A DNA stretch of 64,000 bases from Nonomuraea rubra (GTDB lineage: Bacteria > Actinomycetota > Actinomycetes > Streptosporangiales > Streptosporangiaceae). Both the position numbers and the translations under genes were made by a program. Where the stretch lies: assembly GCF_014207985.1 (NCBI RefSeq), contig NZ_JACHMI010000001.1, forward strand, positions 2,215,001 through 2,279,000, written 5' to 3'. Below the pieces are notes generated by a model that worked only from the letters and a program-made list of their open reading frames with translations, made no database searches and was not told the origin of the DNA. This document shows positions 16,161-26,866 of this stretch, piece after piece. Positions within the stretch are counted from its first letter, which is position 1. Each line of letters starts with the position of its first letter.

Positions 16161-19067
16161 ATGGCCCACGAGTTCGGGATGTTGCGCGTGGCGCTGCTCA
16201 GCGTGGAGGAGGCGGGCGCGCTGGTCGCCGGGAACGGCGACGACCCGCTGGTGACCATGGCCGTGGACCTGGCGTGGGGTTCGCCGGGGACGGGCACCAG
16301 TGACCCCGCCGACCGGCCGCGCGACACCATGCTGCGCTACATCACCCGCATGGGCGGCAGGGCCACCCCGTACGGGCTGTTCGCGGGCACCGCCCACGCC
16401 CGCGTCGGGGCGGAGCGGAAGCTGGAGATCGCGGGCAAGGATCAGCACAGCGCGCAGGTCAGGCTGGACTTCGAGGTGCTGCAGCGCATCGTGCTCGAGG
16501 CGATGATGGCCGCGGGGCTGGAAGGCTGGCCCATCAGGCGCAACCGCACGCTGCGCAGGAGCGCGGGCGGGCTGCGCTACACCAAGTCGGGCGACAGCAC
16601 CTCCGACGTGGTGACGCTGCGGGCCACTCCCGCCATCGAGGCCGTGCTGGGCGCGGTCGGCGACAAGAGCGTACGGGCGGGCGAGCTGCTCGACGGGCTG
16701 GAGGCGCACTTCGCCGGCACCTCCCGCGAGGCGCTGCGCGACTTCGTCGGCAAGCTCGTCGACGGCGACGTGCTGCACCGGGCCATCGACCTCATCAGGC
16801 CGGGCGACGAGCCCGCCGCGCTCGCGCTGTCGATCCTCGACGGCATGGGCGACCAGGAGTCGGCCGACGTGCTCGCCGGGCTCTCGGCCGAGGCGTGCGG
16901 CGAACGGCCGCTCGACACCGGCCTCATCGGCAGGCTCAACACCGCGTGGGAGCGGGCGGCCGAGCGCATGCCGGCGCTGCGTGACTTCCCGCAGAACCGC
17001 CGCTTCCACCTCGATCTCGACATCGCCACCCGCGAGGCCACGCTCGACCGGGCCACCGTCACCGACCTCACCGACGCCGTACGGCGGCTGCAGCTCGTCT
17101 TCCCCGACAACGAGTACCTGCCGATGTTCCGCGCCGCGTTCCGCAAGCGGTACGAGGACACGGAGGCGCCCCTGCTCGACGTGCTCGACCTGGAGAACGG
17201 CGTGCTCTGGTCCGCCGAGCGCGAGTCGTCGCGGCTGGCGGAGTCGGCGCGGATCCAGCGTCCGCACGGGCACGGCGGCTCCGAGGTGCCCGTCGAGGTC
17301 TACAAGGTGCTCAACCGGTGGATCAACGGCGAGCGCGTGGTCGACCTGAGCGACCTGCCGATGGCGCCCGCCTGCTCGGCCCGCGGCCTGCTCGCCGCGC
17401 TGCTCGACGACTTCGAGGGCCGCTACCACAGCATGCTGCGGGCCGGTTACCAGCGCAGCTCGATGGCGCTGATCAGCCGGTTCGCCTTCGGCCGCGAGGA
17501 CAGGACGGCCGACCTGCACGCCTGGGCGGAGCCGTACCAGGACGGCGGCGAGGCGCCCATCCACGCCGAGCTCGTCTACTCGCCGGGCATCAGGATCAGC
17601 AACGTGCTGATCAGGCCCAAGCTGCTGGAGGACGAGATCGCGCTGTCGGGCGCGGGCACCGGCTCCCTGTCGCTCGACCGGCTGCGCGTCCGCCTCGAAG
17701 GTGACGCCATCCGGCTGCGCGACTCGGTGACGGGCCGCGACGTCGTCGTGGAGATGAACGCCGCGCACAACGTCGCCGCCAGCGGCATGGACCCCATCTA
17801 CAGCTTCCTCGGCATGCTCGTCTCGCCCGGCGCGATCGGCTGGTCGTGGGGGGCGCTGCAACGGCTGTCCCACCTGCCCAGGGTGACCTGCGGCAAGGTG
17901 GTGGTCTCGCCGGAGACGTGGACGGTCGGCGGGGCCGACCTGTCCAGGGCGCTGGCCTCGCCCCGGCCGGGCGAGCAGCTCCGCCGCCTGCTCGACGGCT
18001 TCGGCGAGCGCAGGTGGGTCGGCGTCGGCGACGACGACCGCGTCCTGGCGGTGGACCTCGACTCCGCCGAGTCGGTGCGGGTCTGCCTCACCCGGTACGC
18101 GCGCGACGCCAAGGTGGCGCTGACCGAGATGCCGCACGTGGAGAGCCCCGCCTCGCGCGGGCCGTCGGGACGGCACGTCACCGAGCTGGTGGTGCCGCTG
18201 CGGCCCGGCACGCCGTACCGCAGGGCGGCCCGCGCGGCCGCGCCCCACGACCCGCGGGCCGGCAGGTCGTGGGTCTACTTCAAGTACTACTGCGGCTCCT
18301 CGGCCGCCGACGCGGTCATCGCCGAGGCGCACGCGCTGTCGGCGCGGCTCAGGCAGGCCGGCGCCGTCACCGACTGGTTCTTCGTCAGGTACCACGAGGA
18401 GGGCTTCCACGTCCGCGTCCGCATGCGGCCGGCCGGCGCGGAGCACCGGGCGGCGGTCATCTCCGCCATGGACGGCCTCGCCACCGCGCTGCGGGAGCGC
18501 GGCCTGGTGGTCAGGTCCGTGATGGACGACTACGTGCCCGAGGTCACCCGGTACGGCGGAGCCGCCTGCCTGCCGGCGGCCGAGGCGCTGTTCACCGCGG
18601 ACAGCGACGCCGTCGCCGGCCACGCGGCCGCGGCGCCCGACGAGAGCGAGCGGCTCTACCAGCTCGTGGCCGACATGCTGTCCTGGTCGCGGACCCTGTT
18701 CGGCGACGACGGGACCGCGCACGACTTCCTGCGCTGGCGGCAGAGCGGGCTGGTGCTCTCCTTCGAGAAGACGGGCAACCCGCAGGGCGTCTTCTTCCGC
18801 AACCACCGAGCCCGGCTCGACGCGTACCTGGCGGAGGCCACCTTCGATCCCGTCCTGCGGGAGCGGCTGGCCGCGTTCGGGGACGCGCTCGCGGCGGCGG
18901 CACCGGAGCGGTCCGCGCTGTTCGCGGTGGCCAGCTCCACCCTCCACATGCACTGCAACAGGCTGCTGGCCGTGGACTCCCGTCGGCTGGAGTTCCTGGC
19001 CTGCGAGCTGGCCATGCGCAAGCTCCGCGAGTACCTGGCTCGCGGGCGGACAGGGGAGCCGAGATGA
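16161..19067 (+). CDS. lanB: full-length LanB-type tRNA-dependent lantibiotic dehydratase (LanB1)
   Basis: This 968-residue protein spans both LanB parts. The N-terminal glutamylation domain begins EFGMLRVALLSVEEA and includes RYITRMGGRATPYGLFAGT and the family block HAELVYSPGIRISNVLIRP. The C-terminal SpaB_C elimination domain has SWVYFKYYCG, DWFFVRYHEEGFHVRVRMRP and the motif HMHCNRLL. The enzyme would transfer Glu from Glu-tRNA to Ser/Thr and then eliminate it to Dha/Dhb. Both the Arg of FVRY and the first His of HMHCNR, expected elimination-site residues by analogy with NisB, are present. It is the more canonical of two LanBs here. The stop overlaps the flavin reductase start (ATGA). Confidence 0.93.
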   Translation: MAHEFGMLRVALLSVEEAGALVAGNGDDPLVTMAVDLAWGSPGTGTSDPADRPRDTMLRYITRMGGRATPYGLFAGTAHARVGAERKLEIAGKDQHSAQVRLDFEVLQRIVLEAMMAAGLEGWPIRRNRTLRRSAGGLRYTKSGDSTSDVVTLRATPAIEAVLGAVGDKSVRAGELLDGLEAHFAGTSREALRDFVGKLVDGDVLHRAIDLIRPGDEPAALALSILDGMGDQESADVLAGLSAEACGERPLDTGLIGRLNTAWERAAERMPALRDFPQNRRFHLDLDIATREATLDRATVTDLTDAVRRLQLVFPDNEYLPMFRAAFRKRYEDTEAPLLDVLDLENGVLWSAERESSRLAESARIQRPHGHGGSEVPVEVYKVLNRWINGERVVDLSDLPMAPACSARGLLAALLDDFEGRYHSMLRAGYQRSSMALISRFAFGREDRTADLHAWAEPYQDGGEAPIHAELVYSPGIRISNVLIRPKLLEDEIALSGAGTGSLSLDRLRVRLEGDAIRLRDSVTGRDVVVEMNAAHNVAASGMDPIYSFLGMLVSPGAIGWSWGALQRLSHLPRVTCGKVVVSPETWTVGGADLSRALASPRPGEQLRRLLDGFGERRWVGVGDDDRVLAVDLDSAESVRVCLTRYARDAKVALTEMPHVESPASRGPSGRHVTELVVPLRPGTPYRRAARAAAPHDPRAGRSWVYFKYYCGSSAADAVIAEAHALSARLRQAGAVTDWFFVRYHEEGFHVRVRMRPAGAEHRAAVISAMDGLATALRERGLVVRSVMDDYVPEVTRYGGAACLPAAEALFTADSDAVAGHAAAAPDESERLYQLVADMLSWSRTLFGDDGTAHDFLRWRQSGLVLSFEKTGNPQGVFFRNHRARLDAYLAEATFDPVLRERLAAFGDALAAAAPERSALFAVASSTLHMHCNRLLAVDSRRLEFLACELAMRKLREYLARGRTGEPR

Positions 19068-19573
19068 AGATCCAGCCGGCCGTGCAGGAGCTGGACGGGG
19101 GCGAGTTCAGGACGTTCATGAGCTCGTTCCCGACCGGGGTCGCGGTGGTCACGACGCTGGACGCGGCGGGCAAACCCCTCGGGTTCACCTGCTCGTCGCT
19201 GTGCAGCCTGTCGCTGGCGCCGCCCCTCCTGCTGGTGTGCGTCAACAGGGCCAGCGGAACGCTCGGCGCGCTGCGCGCGCACGGCGCCTTCGCGGTCAAC
19301 CTGCTGGGCGAGAGCGGCAGGCAGGTGGCCGAGATCTTCGCCACGCCCCGCTCCGAACGGTTCGACGCCGTGCCGTGGCATCCGACGGGGCCGTGGTCGC
19401 TCCCGTGGTTGCGGGAGCACGCGCACGCCGTGGCGGAGTGCGAGCTGCGGGAGATCCACCCGGGCGGCGACCACGTCATCGTGGTCGGCGCGGTGACGGG
19501 AGTACGGCTCGGCGACGGGCGGGCCACGCCATTGTTGAGAGGGCTCAGCCGTTACTCCGTCTGGCCCGGCTGA
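19064..19573 (+). CDS. flavin reductase, partner of the halogenase
   Basis: This 169-residue protein has the flavin-reductase-like pattern: FMSSFPTGVAVVTTLDAAGKPLGFTCSS, LSLAPPLLLVCVNR, FAVNLLGESG and a final LRGLSRYSVWP. Such enzymes use NAD(P)H to make free FADH2/FMNH2 for a two-component flavoenzyme. The obvious client is the tryptophan halogenase on the divergent operon, as MibS serves MibH; the LLM oxidoreductase is a second possible client. It is coupled to lanB1 by an ATGA overlap and followed by a 67-bp gap before the next ABC gene. Confidence 0.9.
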   Translation: MKIQPAVQELDGGEFRTFMSSFPTGVAVVTTLDAAGKPLGFTCSSLCSLSLAPPLLLVCVNRASGTLGALRAHGAFAVNLLGESGRQVAEIFATPRSERFDAVPWHPTGPWSLPWLREHAHAVAECELREIHPGGDHVIVVGAVTGVRLGDGRATPLLRGLSRYSVWPG

Positions 19574-19640
19574 CGGACTCCTTATCCGAGTCCTGGGACG
19601 ATCACCGATGCCCCGTCCCCCATCGAAGGAGACCCTTTTC

Positions 19641-20374
<734 letters not shown>

Positions 20375-20375
<1 letters not shown>

Positions 20376-22924
20376 TGCTGAGGCTGGCCTGGGCCAACGT
20401 CGTCGTCCGCAGGTCGCGCCTGGCGATGTCGGCGCTCGGCGTCGCGCTGGCCGTGGCGTTCGTCTGCGGCACCTTCATCGTGACCGACACCATGCGCACC
20501 GCGCTGATCGACAGCCTGAGCCAGAGCCCGTCGCAGCTCAGCGCGGCCGTGATGCGGCTCGGCCAGGCCCGCACCGTCCCCCGCGAGCTGGTGGACCGGG
20601 TACGCGCCGTCCCCGGAGTGGCCGTGGCGGAAGGCGACCTCTACGGCGCGATGACCGTCCTCGGCCCCGACGGCCGCCGCCTGTCGGCCGAGGGGGACAG
20701 GGGCGTGCTCGCCGGCATCCCCGCCGACGAGCGGCTGAGCCCGGTACGGCTGGTCGCGGGCCGCGCGGCGAGCGCCAGGAACGAGGTGGTGCTCGACCAG
20801 ATCACCGCGCGCGCCCACGGGCTGGCCATCGGCTCCACCGTCAGCCTGCCCGACCCCGCCGGCGGCACCGACCCCTACGTGATCTCCGGGCTGGTCCAGC
20901 CGGGGCCGAAGCTGGCCAAGTACGGCACGACGGCCATCGTCGGCATGCCGTACGAGCGGGCGGCCGTGGTGCTCAACGCGGTGGCCGTCGGCCGCATCGA
21001 CGTGCTCGCCCAGCCGGGCGTCACCCCCGAGGAGCTGGTCACGCGGCTGCGCGCCGCGCTCGGATCCGGTTACGGCGTGCTGACCGGCGAGGAGGTGCGC
21101 AGGATGGAGGCCAACGAGGCGCTGAGCGCGCTGGACGCCTTCATCTCCAGCCTCGTCATCTTCGCCCTCATCTCCGTCCTGATCTCCGGCTTCGTCGTCT
21201 ACAACACCTTCTCCATCCTCGTCGTCCAGCGCTTCAGGGAGACGGCGCTGCTGCGGTGCGTCGGAGCCACCAGGCGGCAGGTGCTGCGCACCGCGCTGGC
21301 CGAGTCGGCCCTGGTGGGGCTGTTCGCGTCGGCGGCGGGGCTGGCGATCGGCGTCGGCCTGGCCCACGCGGCGATGGGGACGGTCATCGACATGGCCGAC
21401 GGCATCGACCTGGCGGGCACGGCGCTGGACATCCGTCCCGGCACGCTGGTCCTCGCGGTGCTGACCGGGCTCGGCATGACGCTGGTGGCCGCCGCGATCC
21501 CCGCGCTGCGGGCCGGACGGGTGCTGCCCGTCGCCGCCCTGCGCGAGGCGCACGCCGCGCCCGCCTCCGGGCGGCGCAGGCGCTCGGCCGTGCTGGCCGT
21601 CGTCGCCGGCGTCGCCGGGCTGGCCCTGGCGGGCTACGGCGTGGCCATCGCGGACACCGGCGACGACAGCCAGACCGAGCTGGTGTTCACCGGAGCGGGA
21701 GCCGCGCTGGTGCTGGTCGCCGTGCTCGCCGCCGGGCCGCGCTACCTCCCGCCGCTGGCCGGGGCGATCGGCCGCGGCGCGCGCCGGCTGACCGGCACGC
21801 CAGGACGGCTCGCGGTCGAGAACATCAGGCGCAACCCGTCCAGGTCGGCCACGACCACCGCCGCGCTGATCATCGGACTCACCCTGGTGACGCTGGTCAG
21901 CGTGCTCACCTCGTCGATGGCGGCCTCCATCGAGGCCGGCTACGCCAAGCACTCCCCCTTCGACTACACGCTGGTGGCCGAGGGCGGCAACGCGCCCATC
22001 CCCCCGAAGGTGCAGTCGGCACTGGAGAGCAGCCCCCAGGTCGGCGGGCTGGTGCCCATCCGCCAGGGCGGGGTCCGGGCCGACATCGTCGTCAAGGGCG
22101 AGCTGCTGCGGCCGCAGGGCGTGCACCCGAAGGTCGCCGAGCTGGCGCCGGGCGCCGTGACCCGCGGGACGCTGGCCGGGTTCGGCCCGGGGAGCATCGC
22201 GCTGGAGCGCAAGCTGGCCGAGCGCATGCGCATCGACGTCGGTGACGTGCTCGACGTGCGCGCCGACGCCACGGGGATCGCGATGGAGCTGCGCGTCGTC
22301 GCGCTGCTCGACGGGCTGTCGCCGATCGGCCCGGTGGCCATGGCCGAGCCCGACTTCGTGCGGATCGCGCCGGACAAGCCGGTCTCCGTGCTGCTGCTGC
22401 GCGGCGCGAACGGCGTCGCCGAGCCCCGGCTGCGCGCGGCCGTGGACGCCGCCGTCGCCGGATACCCGTCGGTGGCGGCGCTGAGCAGGGTTGTGGCGGC
22501 CAGGCAGTGGAACACCTCGGTCGAGACCCTGCGCACGCTGCTGCTGGCCCTGCTCGGGCTGTCCGTGGTGATCGCGTTCTTCAGCCTGGCCAACACGATG
22601 TCGCTGTCGGTCGCCGAGCGGCGCGGCGAGTTCGGGCTCCTGCGGGCGCTCGGCATGACGCGCGACCAGCTGCGCAGGACCCTGACGGCCGAGAGCGTGG
22701 TGATGTCCATGCTCGGCGTGGGGGTGGGCATCGTGCTCGGAATCGTCTGCGGCTGGGCGCTGTCGCGCTCGCTGGCCATCGTCTCCGAGGCCAGGTTCGC
22801 GGTCTCCGGGGCGTTCGTCGCGGCGTTCGCCGCCCTCGGCGTCCTGGTCGGGATGGCGGCCGGGGTGCTGCCCGCGCGCCGCAGCGCCACCGCGCCGATC
22901 GTGGAGTCCCTGCGGAAGGAGTGA
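20375..22924 (+). CDS. FtsX/MacB-type ABC transporter permease
   Basis: This 849-residue membrane protein has two FtsX-like permease modules: an N-terminal membrane segment (MSALGVALAVAFVCGTFIV), extracytoplasmic loops, FISSLVIFALISVLISGFVVYNTFSILV, and a repeated C-terminal module (LLALLGLSVVIAFFSLANTMSLSVAERRGEFGLLRALGMT). Its ATG overlaps the ATPase stop by one base (TGATG). Proteins of this class expel lipophilic peptides or antibiotics from the outer membrane face. Within the RiPP operon it probably provides immunity or release of the product. Confidence 0.9.
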
Positions 22925-22931
22925 GGCCGCG

Positions 22932-25820
22932 ATGCCGACGGGCCCCGAGTTCGGGATGTTGCGGGTCGCGCTGCTCAGCGTGGCGGAGGCGGAGCGGCTG
23001 GTGGCCGCCGGGAACGTCGAGGACCCGCTCGTGACCACCTGCATCAGGTTCGCCGCCAGCCCGCAACTCCTGGAACGCGCCTCTGCCGAGGAGCGGGCCG
23101 GGAACGCGGTCCTGCGGTACGTCAGCAGGATGGGCGGGCGGGCCACCCCCTACGGCCTGTTCGCCGGCACCGCCTGCGCCACCGTGGGCGACGAGCGGCG
23201 GATCGAGCTGGACCGGAGGTCACGCCATCACGTGCGCGTGCGCGTCGACTTCGGCGTCCTCGACCTCCTGGTCCACGAGGCCGTGCGGGAGTCCGACAGG
23301 AGGGCGTGGCCGCTCAGGCGGAACCCGACGCTGCGCCGCGCCGGGGACGGCCTGCGGTTCGCCCAGGCGGGCGGGGCCGGCGCCGACGTGGTGACCGTTC
23401 GCGAGGTCCCCGCGATCACGGCGCTGCTGGAGGTGCTCGGTGACGGGGTGGCGTCGGCGGAGGAGCTGGCCGACGCGCTCGCCGCCCGGATGCCGGCCGC
23501 GTCCCCGGAGGCGCTGCACACGTTCGTGGCCCGGCTCGTGGACGGCGGGATCCTGCACCGGGCCACCGGGCTGATCGGGCCGGGCACCGAGCCCGCCGCC
23601 CTCGCCTCGGCCGTGCTCGGCCGGGTCGGCGACCGCGCGCGGGCCGGGGCGGTCACCGCCCTGTCCGCGGACGTCTGCGGCGACCACCCGCTGGACCCCG
23701 GGCTGGGCGACCGGCTGAACAAGGGCTGGGAGGCCGCCACGCGCGACGTGCCCGCGCTGCGCGACCTTGAGGAGAACCGGCGCTTCCAGCTCGACCTCGG
23801 GATCGCCACCACGTCGGCGTCCGTCGACCGGGCGACGGTGGACGAGCTGGACGGCGCGCTGCGCAGGCTGGAGCTGATGTTCCCGGCCGCCGACCCCCTG
23901 GCCGGCGTGCGCGAGACGTTCCGCGGCCGGTACGGCGACGCCGAGGTGCCCCTGCTGGAAGCCCTCGACCTGGAGAACGGCATCCTGCCGGGCGCCGACC
24001 GCTACGCGTCCCGGCTGGCACGCATGGCGGGCGTCGAATCCTCTGGCCCAGGGGAGCCCCCCGCGCCGTCCCCTGTCCAGTTCGAGGCGCTGCGCGACTG
24101 GCTGAAGGAGGGGCGTCCGGTGGACCTGGCGGGCTACCCGGCGGCGGCGCGCGGCAGCGTGTCGGCGGTGCACGCCGCGCTGCTGGACGAGCGCGAGGGC
24201 GGGTACCGCAGCCTCCTGATGGCCGGGTACCGCAGGACGTCGACCGCCGTGCTCAGCCGGTTCGCCCTGGGCGACGACGAGCTGACCGCACGGATGCGGG
24301 CCTGGGTCGCCGACGACGATCCCGGCGCGCCGATCCACGCCGAGCTGGTGTACGCACCCGGCGGCCGGGTGGGCAACCAGCTCCTGCGCCCGCGCCTGTT
24401 CGAGGAGCAGATCTCGCTGACCGGCGCCGCCGGCGGCTCCTTGCGGCTGGACCGGCTGCTCGTCGGCCTGGACGGGGACACCTGGCGGCTGCGTGACCGG
24501 GTCTCCGGCCGCGAGGTGATCGTGGAGCTGAGCTCGGCGCACAACGTGCTCGGCCACGGCCTGGACCCGATCTACCGGTTCCTGGCCGCGGTCGTCTCGC
24601 CGGGGAGCCTCGCCTGGCGGTGGGGGCCGTTCCTGGAGCTGCCCCACCTGCCGCGGGTGACCTGCGGCAGGACCATCGTCTCGGCCGAGCGCTGGCGGCT
24701 GACCGGTGGCGAGGTGGAGGCCGTCCTGGGCGCGGCCGAGCCGGACGCCGTGCTGCGCGGGGCGTTGCCGGGCCTCGGCGAGCGCCGATGGGTCGGGGTG
24801 GGCGAGTCGGACCAGCTCCTGCCGGTCGACACCTGGTCGGCGCGGTCGATCCGGGCCTGCCTGGCCGCCGGGGACAGCGTGACGGTCGTGGAGCTGCCGC
24901 AGGTGGAACGGCCCGCGGCGACCGGCCCTGATGGCCGGCACGTCAGCGAGGTCGTGGTGCCGTTGCGCGCCAGGCGGACGCCGCTCCGCCGCCCTGGCCC
25001 CGTCGCCGTCCACGATCCCTCGGCGGGCTCGTCCTGGGTGTACGTCAGGTACTACGCGGGGCCCGCGGCGGCCGACGCCGTGGTGGGCCGGGCGGCGCGG
25101 GCCGTCGGCGGGCTGATGGACCGGAAGGTGGCGGCGGGCTGGTACTTCACCCGCGACGACGACCGCGGGCAGCACGTGGGGATCAGGGTACGGCCGGAGG
25201 GCGAGGGACGGCGTGACACGGTCCTGGCCGCTCTGGCGGGGCTGGGGCGGGAGCTGCGAGCCGAGGGCCTGGTCACCCGGGTGATGTCGGACGATCACGT
25301 GCCCGAGGTCGCCCGCTTCGGCGGGCCCGCCTGCCTGGCGCGGGCGGAGGAGCTCTTCCACGCGGACAGCGCGGCCGTGGCCCGGTTCCTGGCCACGTCG
25401 CCGGGAGAGGAGGCGCGCCTGTACGAAGCGGTGTCGACGGCCCTTGCCTGGTGCTCGCTCTGGTTCGGCGGCCATGAGGACCGGCACGGTTTCCTGCGGG
25501 AGCGGCAGGCGGGCCTCGGACTGTCGGGCGCCTCGCCGGACAACAGGATCGGCAGGTTCCACCGGGAGCATCGGGCGGCGCTGGACGCGTACCTGGCGGG
25601 AGCGGTTCCCGATCCGCGTCCCCTGGAGGCGCTCGGATCCTTTCGCGAGGCGGTGCAGGCGCAGCGCGACATTCTGGGAGCGGTGCTGCGCCTGCATTTC
25701 AACAGGCTCTTCAGATTCGACGCCGGGAGGCTCGAATTCCTGGCGTACGAGCTGGCCGTCCGCAAGCTTCGCGAGCTGATGGCGCGAGAGCGCTGTTCAT
25801 CCCCGTCCCCGTCCCCGTGA
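22932..25820 (+). CDS. lanB: second full-length LanB-type dehydratase (LanB2), altered elimination motif
   Basis: This 962-residue paralogue of LanB1 has the same opening (EFGMLRVALLSVAEAERLVA), RMGGRATPYGLFAGT, HAELVYAPGGRVGNQLLRP and a full SpaB_C domain (SWVYVRYYAG, GWYFTRDDDRGQHVGIRVRP). Where LanB1 has HMHCNR, this protein has RLHFNR, so the first His, which I take as equivalent to the catalytic His of NisB, is Arg. It may glutamylate without eliminating, act only on certain residues, form a heteromer with LanB1, or do amino acid ligation as PEARL enzymes do. It starts 7 bp after the permease gene and ends 3 bp before the convergent SARP gene. Confidence 0.9.
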   Translation: MPTGPEFGMLRVALLSVAEAERLVAAGNVEDPLVTTCIRFAASPQLLERASAEERAGNAVLRYVSRMGGRATPYGLFAGTACATVGDERRIELDRRSRHHVRVRVDFGVLDLLVHEAVRESDRRAWPLRRNPTLRRAGDGLRFAQAGGAGADVVTVREVPAITALLEVLGDGVASAEELADALAARMPAASPEALHTFVARLVDGGILHRATGLIGPGTEPAALASAVLGRVGDRARAGAVTALSADVCGDHPLDPGLGDRLNKGWEAATRDVPALRDLEENRRFQLDLGIATTSASVDRATVDELDGALRRLELMFPAADPLAGVRETFRGRYGDAEVPLLEALDLENGILPGADRYASRLARMAGVESSGPGEPPAPSPVQFEALRDWLKEGRPVDLAGYPAAARGSVSAVHAALLDEREGGYRSLLMAGYRRTSTAVLSRFALGDDELTARMRAWVADDDPGAPIHAELVYAPGGRVGNQLLRPRLFEEQISLTGAAGGSLRLDRLLVGLDGDTWRLRDRVSGREVIVELSSAHNVLGHGLDPIYRFLAAVVSPGSLAWRWGPFLELPHLPRVTCGRTIVSAERWRLTGGEVEAVLGAAEPDAVLRGALPGLGERRWVGVGESDQLLPVDTWSARSIRACLAAGDSVTVVELPQVERPAATGPDGRHVSEVVVPLRARRTPLRRPGPVAVHDPSAGSSWVYVRYYAGPAAADAVVGRAARAVGGLMDRKVAAGWYFTRDDDRGQHVGIRVRPEGEGRRDTVLAALAGLGRELRAEGLVTRVMSDDHVPEVARFGGPACLARAEELFHADSAAVARFLATSPGEEARLYEAVSTALAWCSLWFGGHEDRHGFLRERQAGLGLSGASPDNRIGRFHREHRAALDAYLAGAVPDPRPLEALGSFREAVQAQRDILGAVLRLHFNRLFRFDAGRLEFLAYELAVRKLRELMARERCSSPSPSP

Positions 25821-25823
25821 ATT

Positions 25824-26684
25824 TCAGTGACAGCGACCCTGCTGCCCGGCCAGCACGCCCCCGTAATGGCCGGCCGGTCGTCCCGCGCCGGGTATGTGCA
25901 TGGAGGTGACCCGGAGTTCGAGCTCGGGATTGCCGCGCAGCATCCATTCGTGGCAGAGCCGCAGCTCGTAACTGGGTGCGATGCCGAGCTCGGCGGCGAG
26001 CGCCCGCTGCGTTTCCTCGAAAACCCTGAACGCGTCGGCCTGGCGGCCGCTGCGGCACAAAATGATCATTTGCATGATGCGCAGGTGCTCGTTCAGCGGA
26101 TGCTGGTGCACCAGCGCGGTGACGTCGTTGAGGGCTTCCACGCGGCGCCCCAGTTCGAGCAGGAGCAGCAGGCGCTCCTGCATGGCGATGAGCCGTAGTT
26201 CGGCGAGCCTGGTCCGCTCCACCTCGGCGAACGGGCCGGGCGCGCCCAGCAGGGCGGTGCCCCGCCACATCGACAGGCTGCGGTCGTAGCCGGCCAGGGC
26301 CGTCCGGGCGTCGTGGCCGCGCCGGCCCTGCCTGGCCTGGGCCAGCAGGTCCTCGAAGCGCCAGGCGTCCAGGCCGCCGGGTGACAGGTCCAGCACGTAG
26401 CCGGACCGGTTGCTGGTCAGCGGCTGCGACCAGCCGTCGGGGGAGCGGCGCGGGGTGAGCCGCCTGCGCAGGTTGGCCACGTAGGTGTGCAGGCTGCTCC
26501 TGGCGGTGGCGGGCGGGCGGTCGCCCCAGATCGCGTCGATCAGCTCGTCCCTGGAGATCACCTCACCCAGTCGCATCGACAGAACGGCCAGCAGCGCGCG
26601 TTGCTTGGGAGGGCCTGGATTGAACTCCTTCCTGTCATGCCAGATCACGATGGAACCGAGCAAGCCGATATGAGGCGTGCTCAA
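25824..26684 (-). CDS. SARP-family transcriptional activator
   Basis: This protein of about 286 residues has an N-terminal OmpR-type winged helix (LLGSIVIWHDRKEF, KQRALLAVLSMRLGEVISRDELIDAIWG, SSLHTYVANLRRRL, YVLDL) and a C-terminal BTAD all-helical domain (HPLNEHLRIMQMIILCRSGRQADAFRVF). That is the DnrI/RedD architecture of cluster-specific activators. TTG 26684 is preferred because AAGGA lies 6 nt before it; a TTG at 26774 would add thirty residues with no SARP counterpart. It converges on lanB2 and is divergent from the first lmbU gene, so it may control either or both neighbouring loci. Confidence 0.88.
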   Translation of the reverse strand: MSTPHIGLLGSIVIWHDRKEFNPGPPKQRALLAVLSMRLGEVISRDELIDAIWGDRPPATARSSLHTYVANLRRRLTPRRSPDGWSQPLTSNRSGYVLDLSPGGLDAWRFEDLLAQARQGRRGHDARTALAGYDRSLSMWRGTALLGAPGPFAEVERTRLAELRLIAMQERLLLLLELGRRVEALNDVTALVHQHPLNEHLRIMQMIILCRSGRQADAFRVFEETQRALAAELGIAPSYELRLCHEWMLRGNPELELRVTSMHIPGAGRPAGHYGGVLAGQQGRCH

Positions 26685-26866
26685 TTCTGGTCCTTCTCGG
26701 TTGGGTGCGAATCCGGTTTCCGGTGCATAGTGGACCACATTCTTGATCGTTGTGCATGCCTGTCTTCCTGTCAATGGAGACAGTGGAAAGCGATTGTTAT
26801 TCAGAATCTAACCTACTGGTTCAGTCGGGAATCGTATGGCAGGCACCCCTCACGAGCTGGCCATAG
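26685..26866. promoter_or_regulatory. divergent promoter region SARP / lmbU1
   Basis: About 180 bp of comparatively AT-rich DNA separates the two regulator genes and should hold both promoters. I see no convincing operator. Confidence 0.4.

Noticed and set aside
19574..19600. Short GGACTC/GAGTCC inverted repeat after the flavin reductase
   Set aside because: Only a 6-bp stem with no T tract; too weak to call a terminator.
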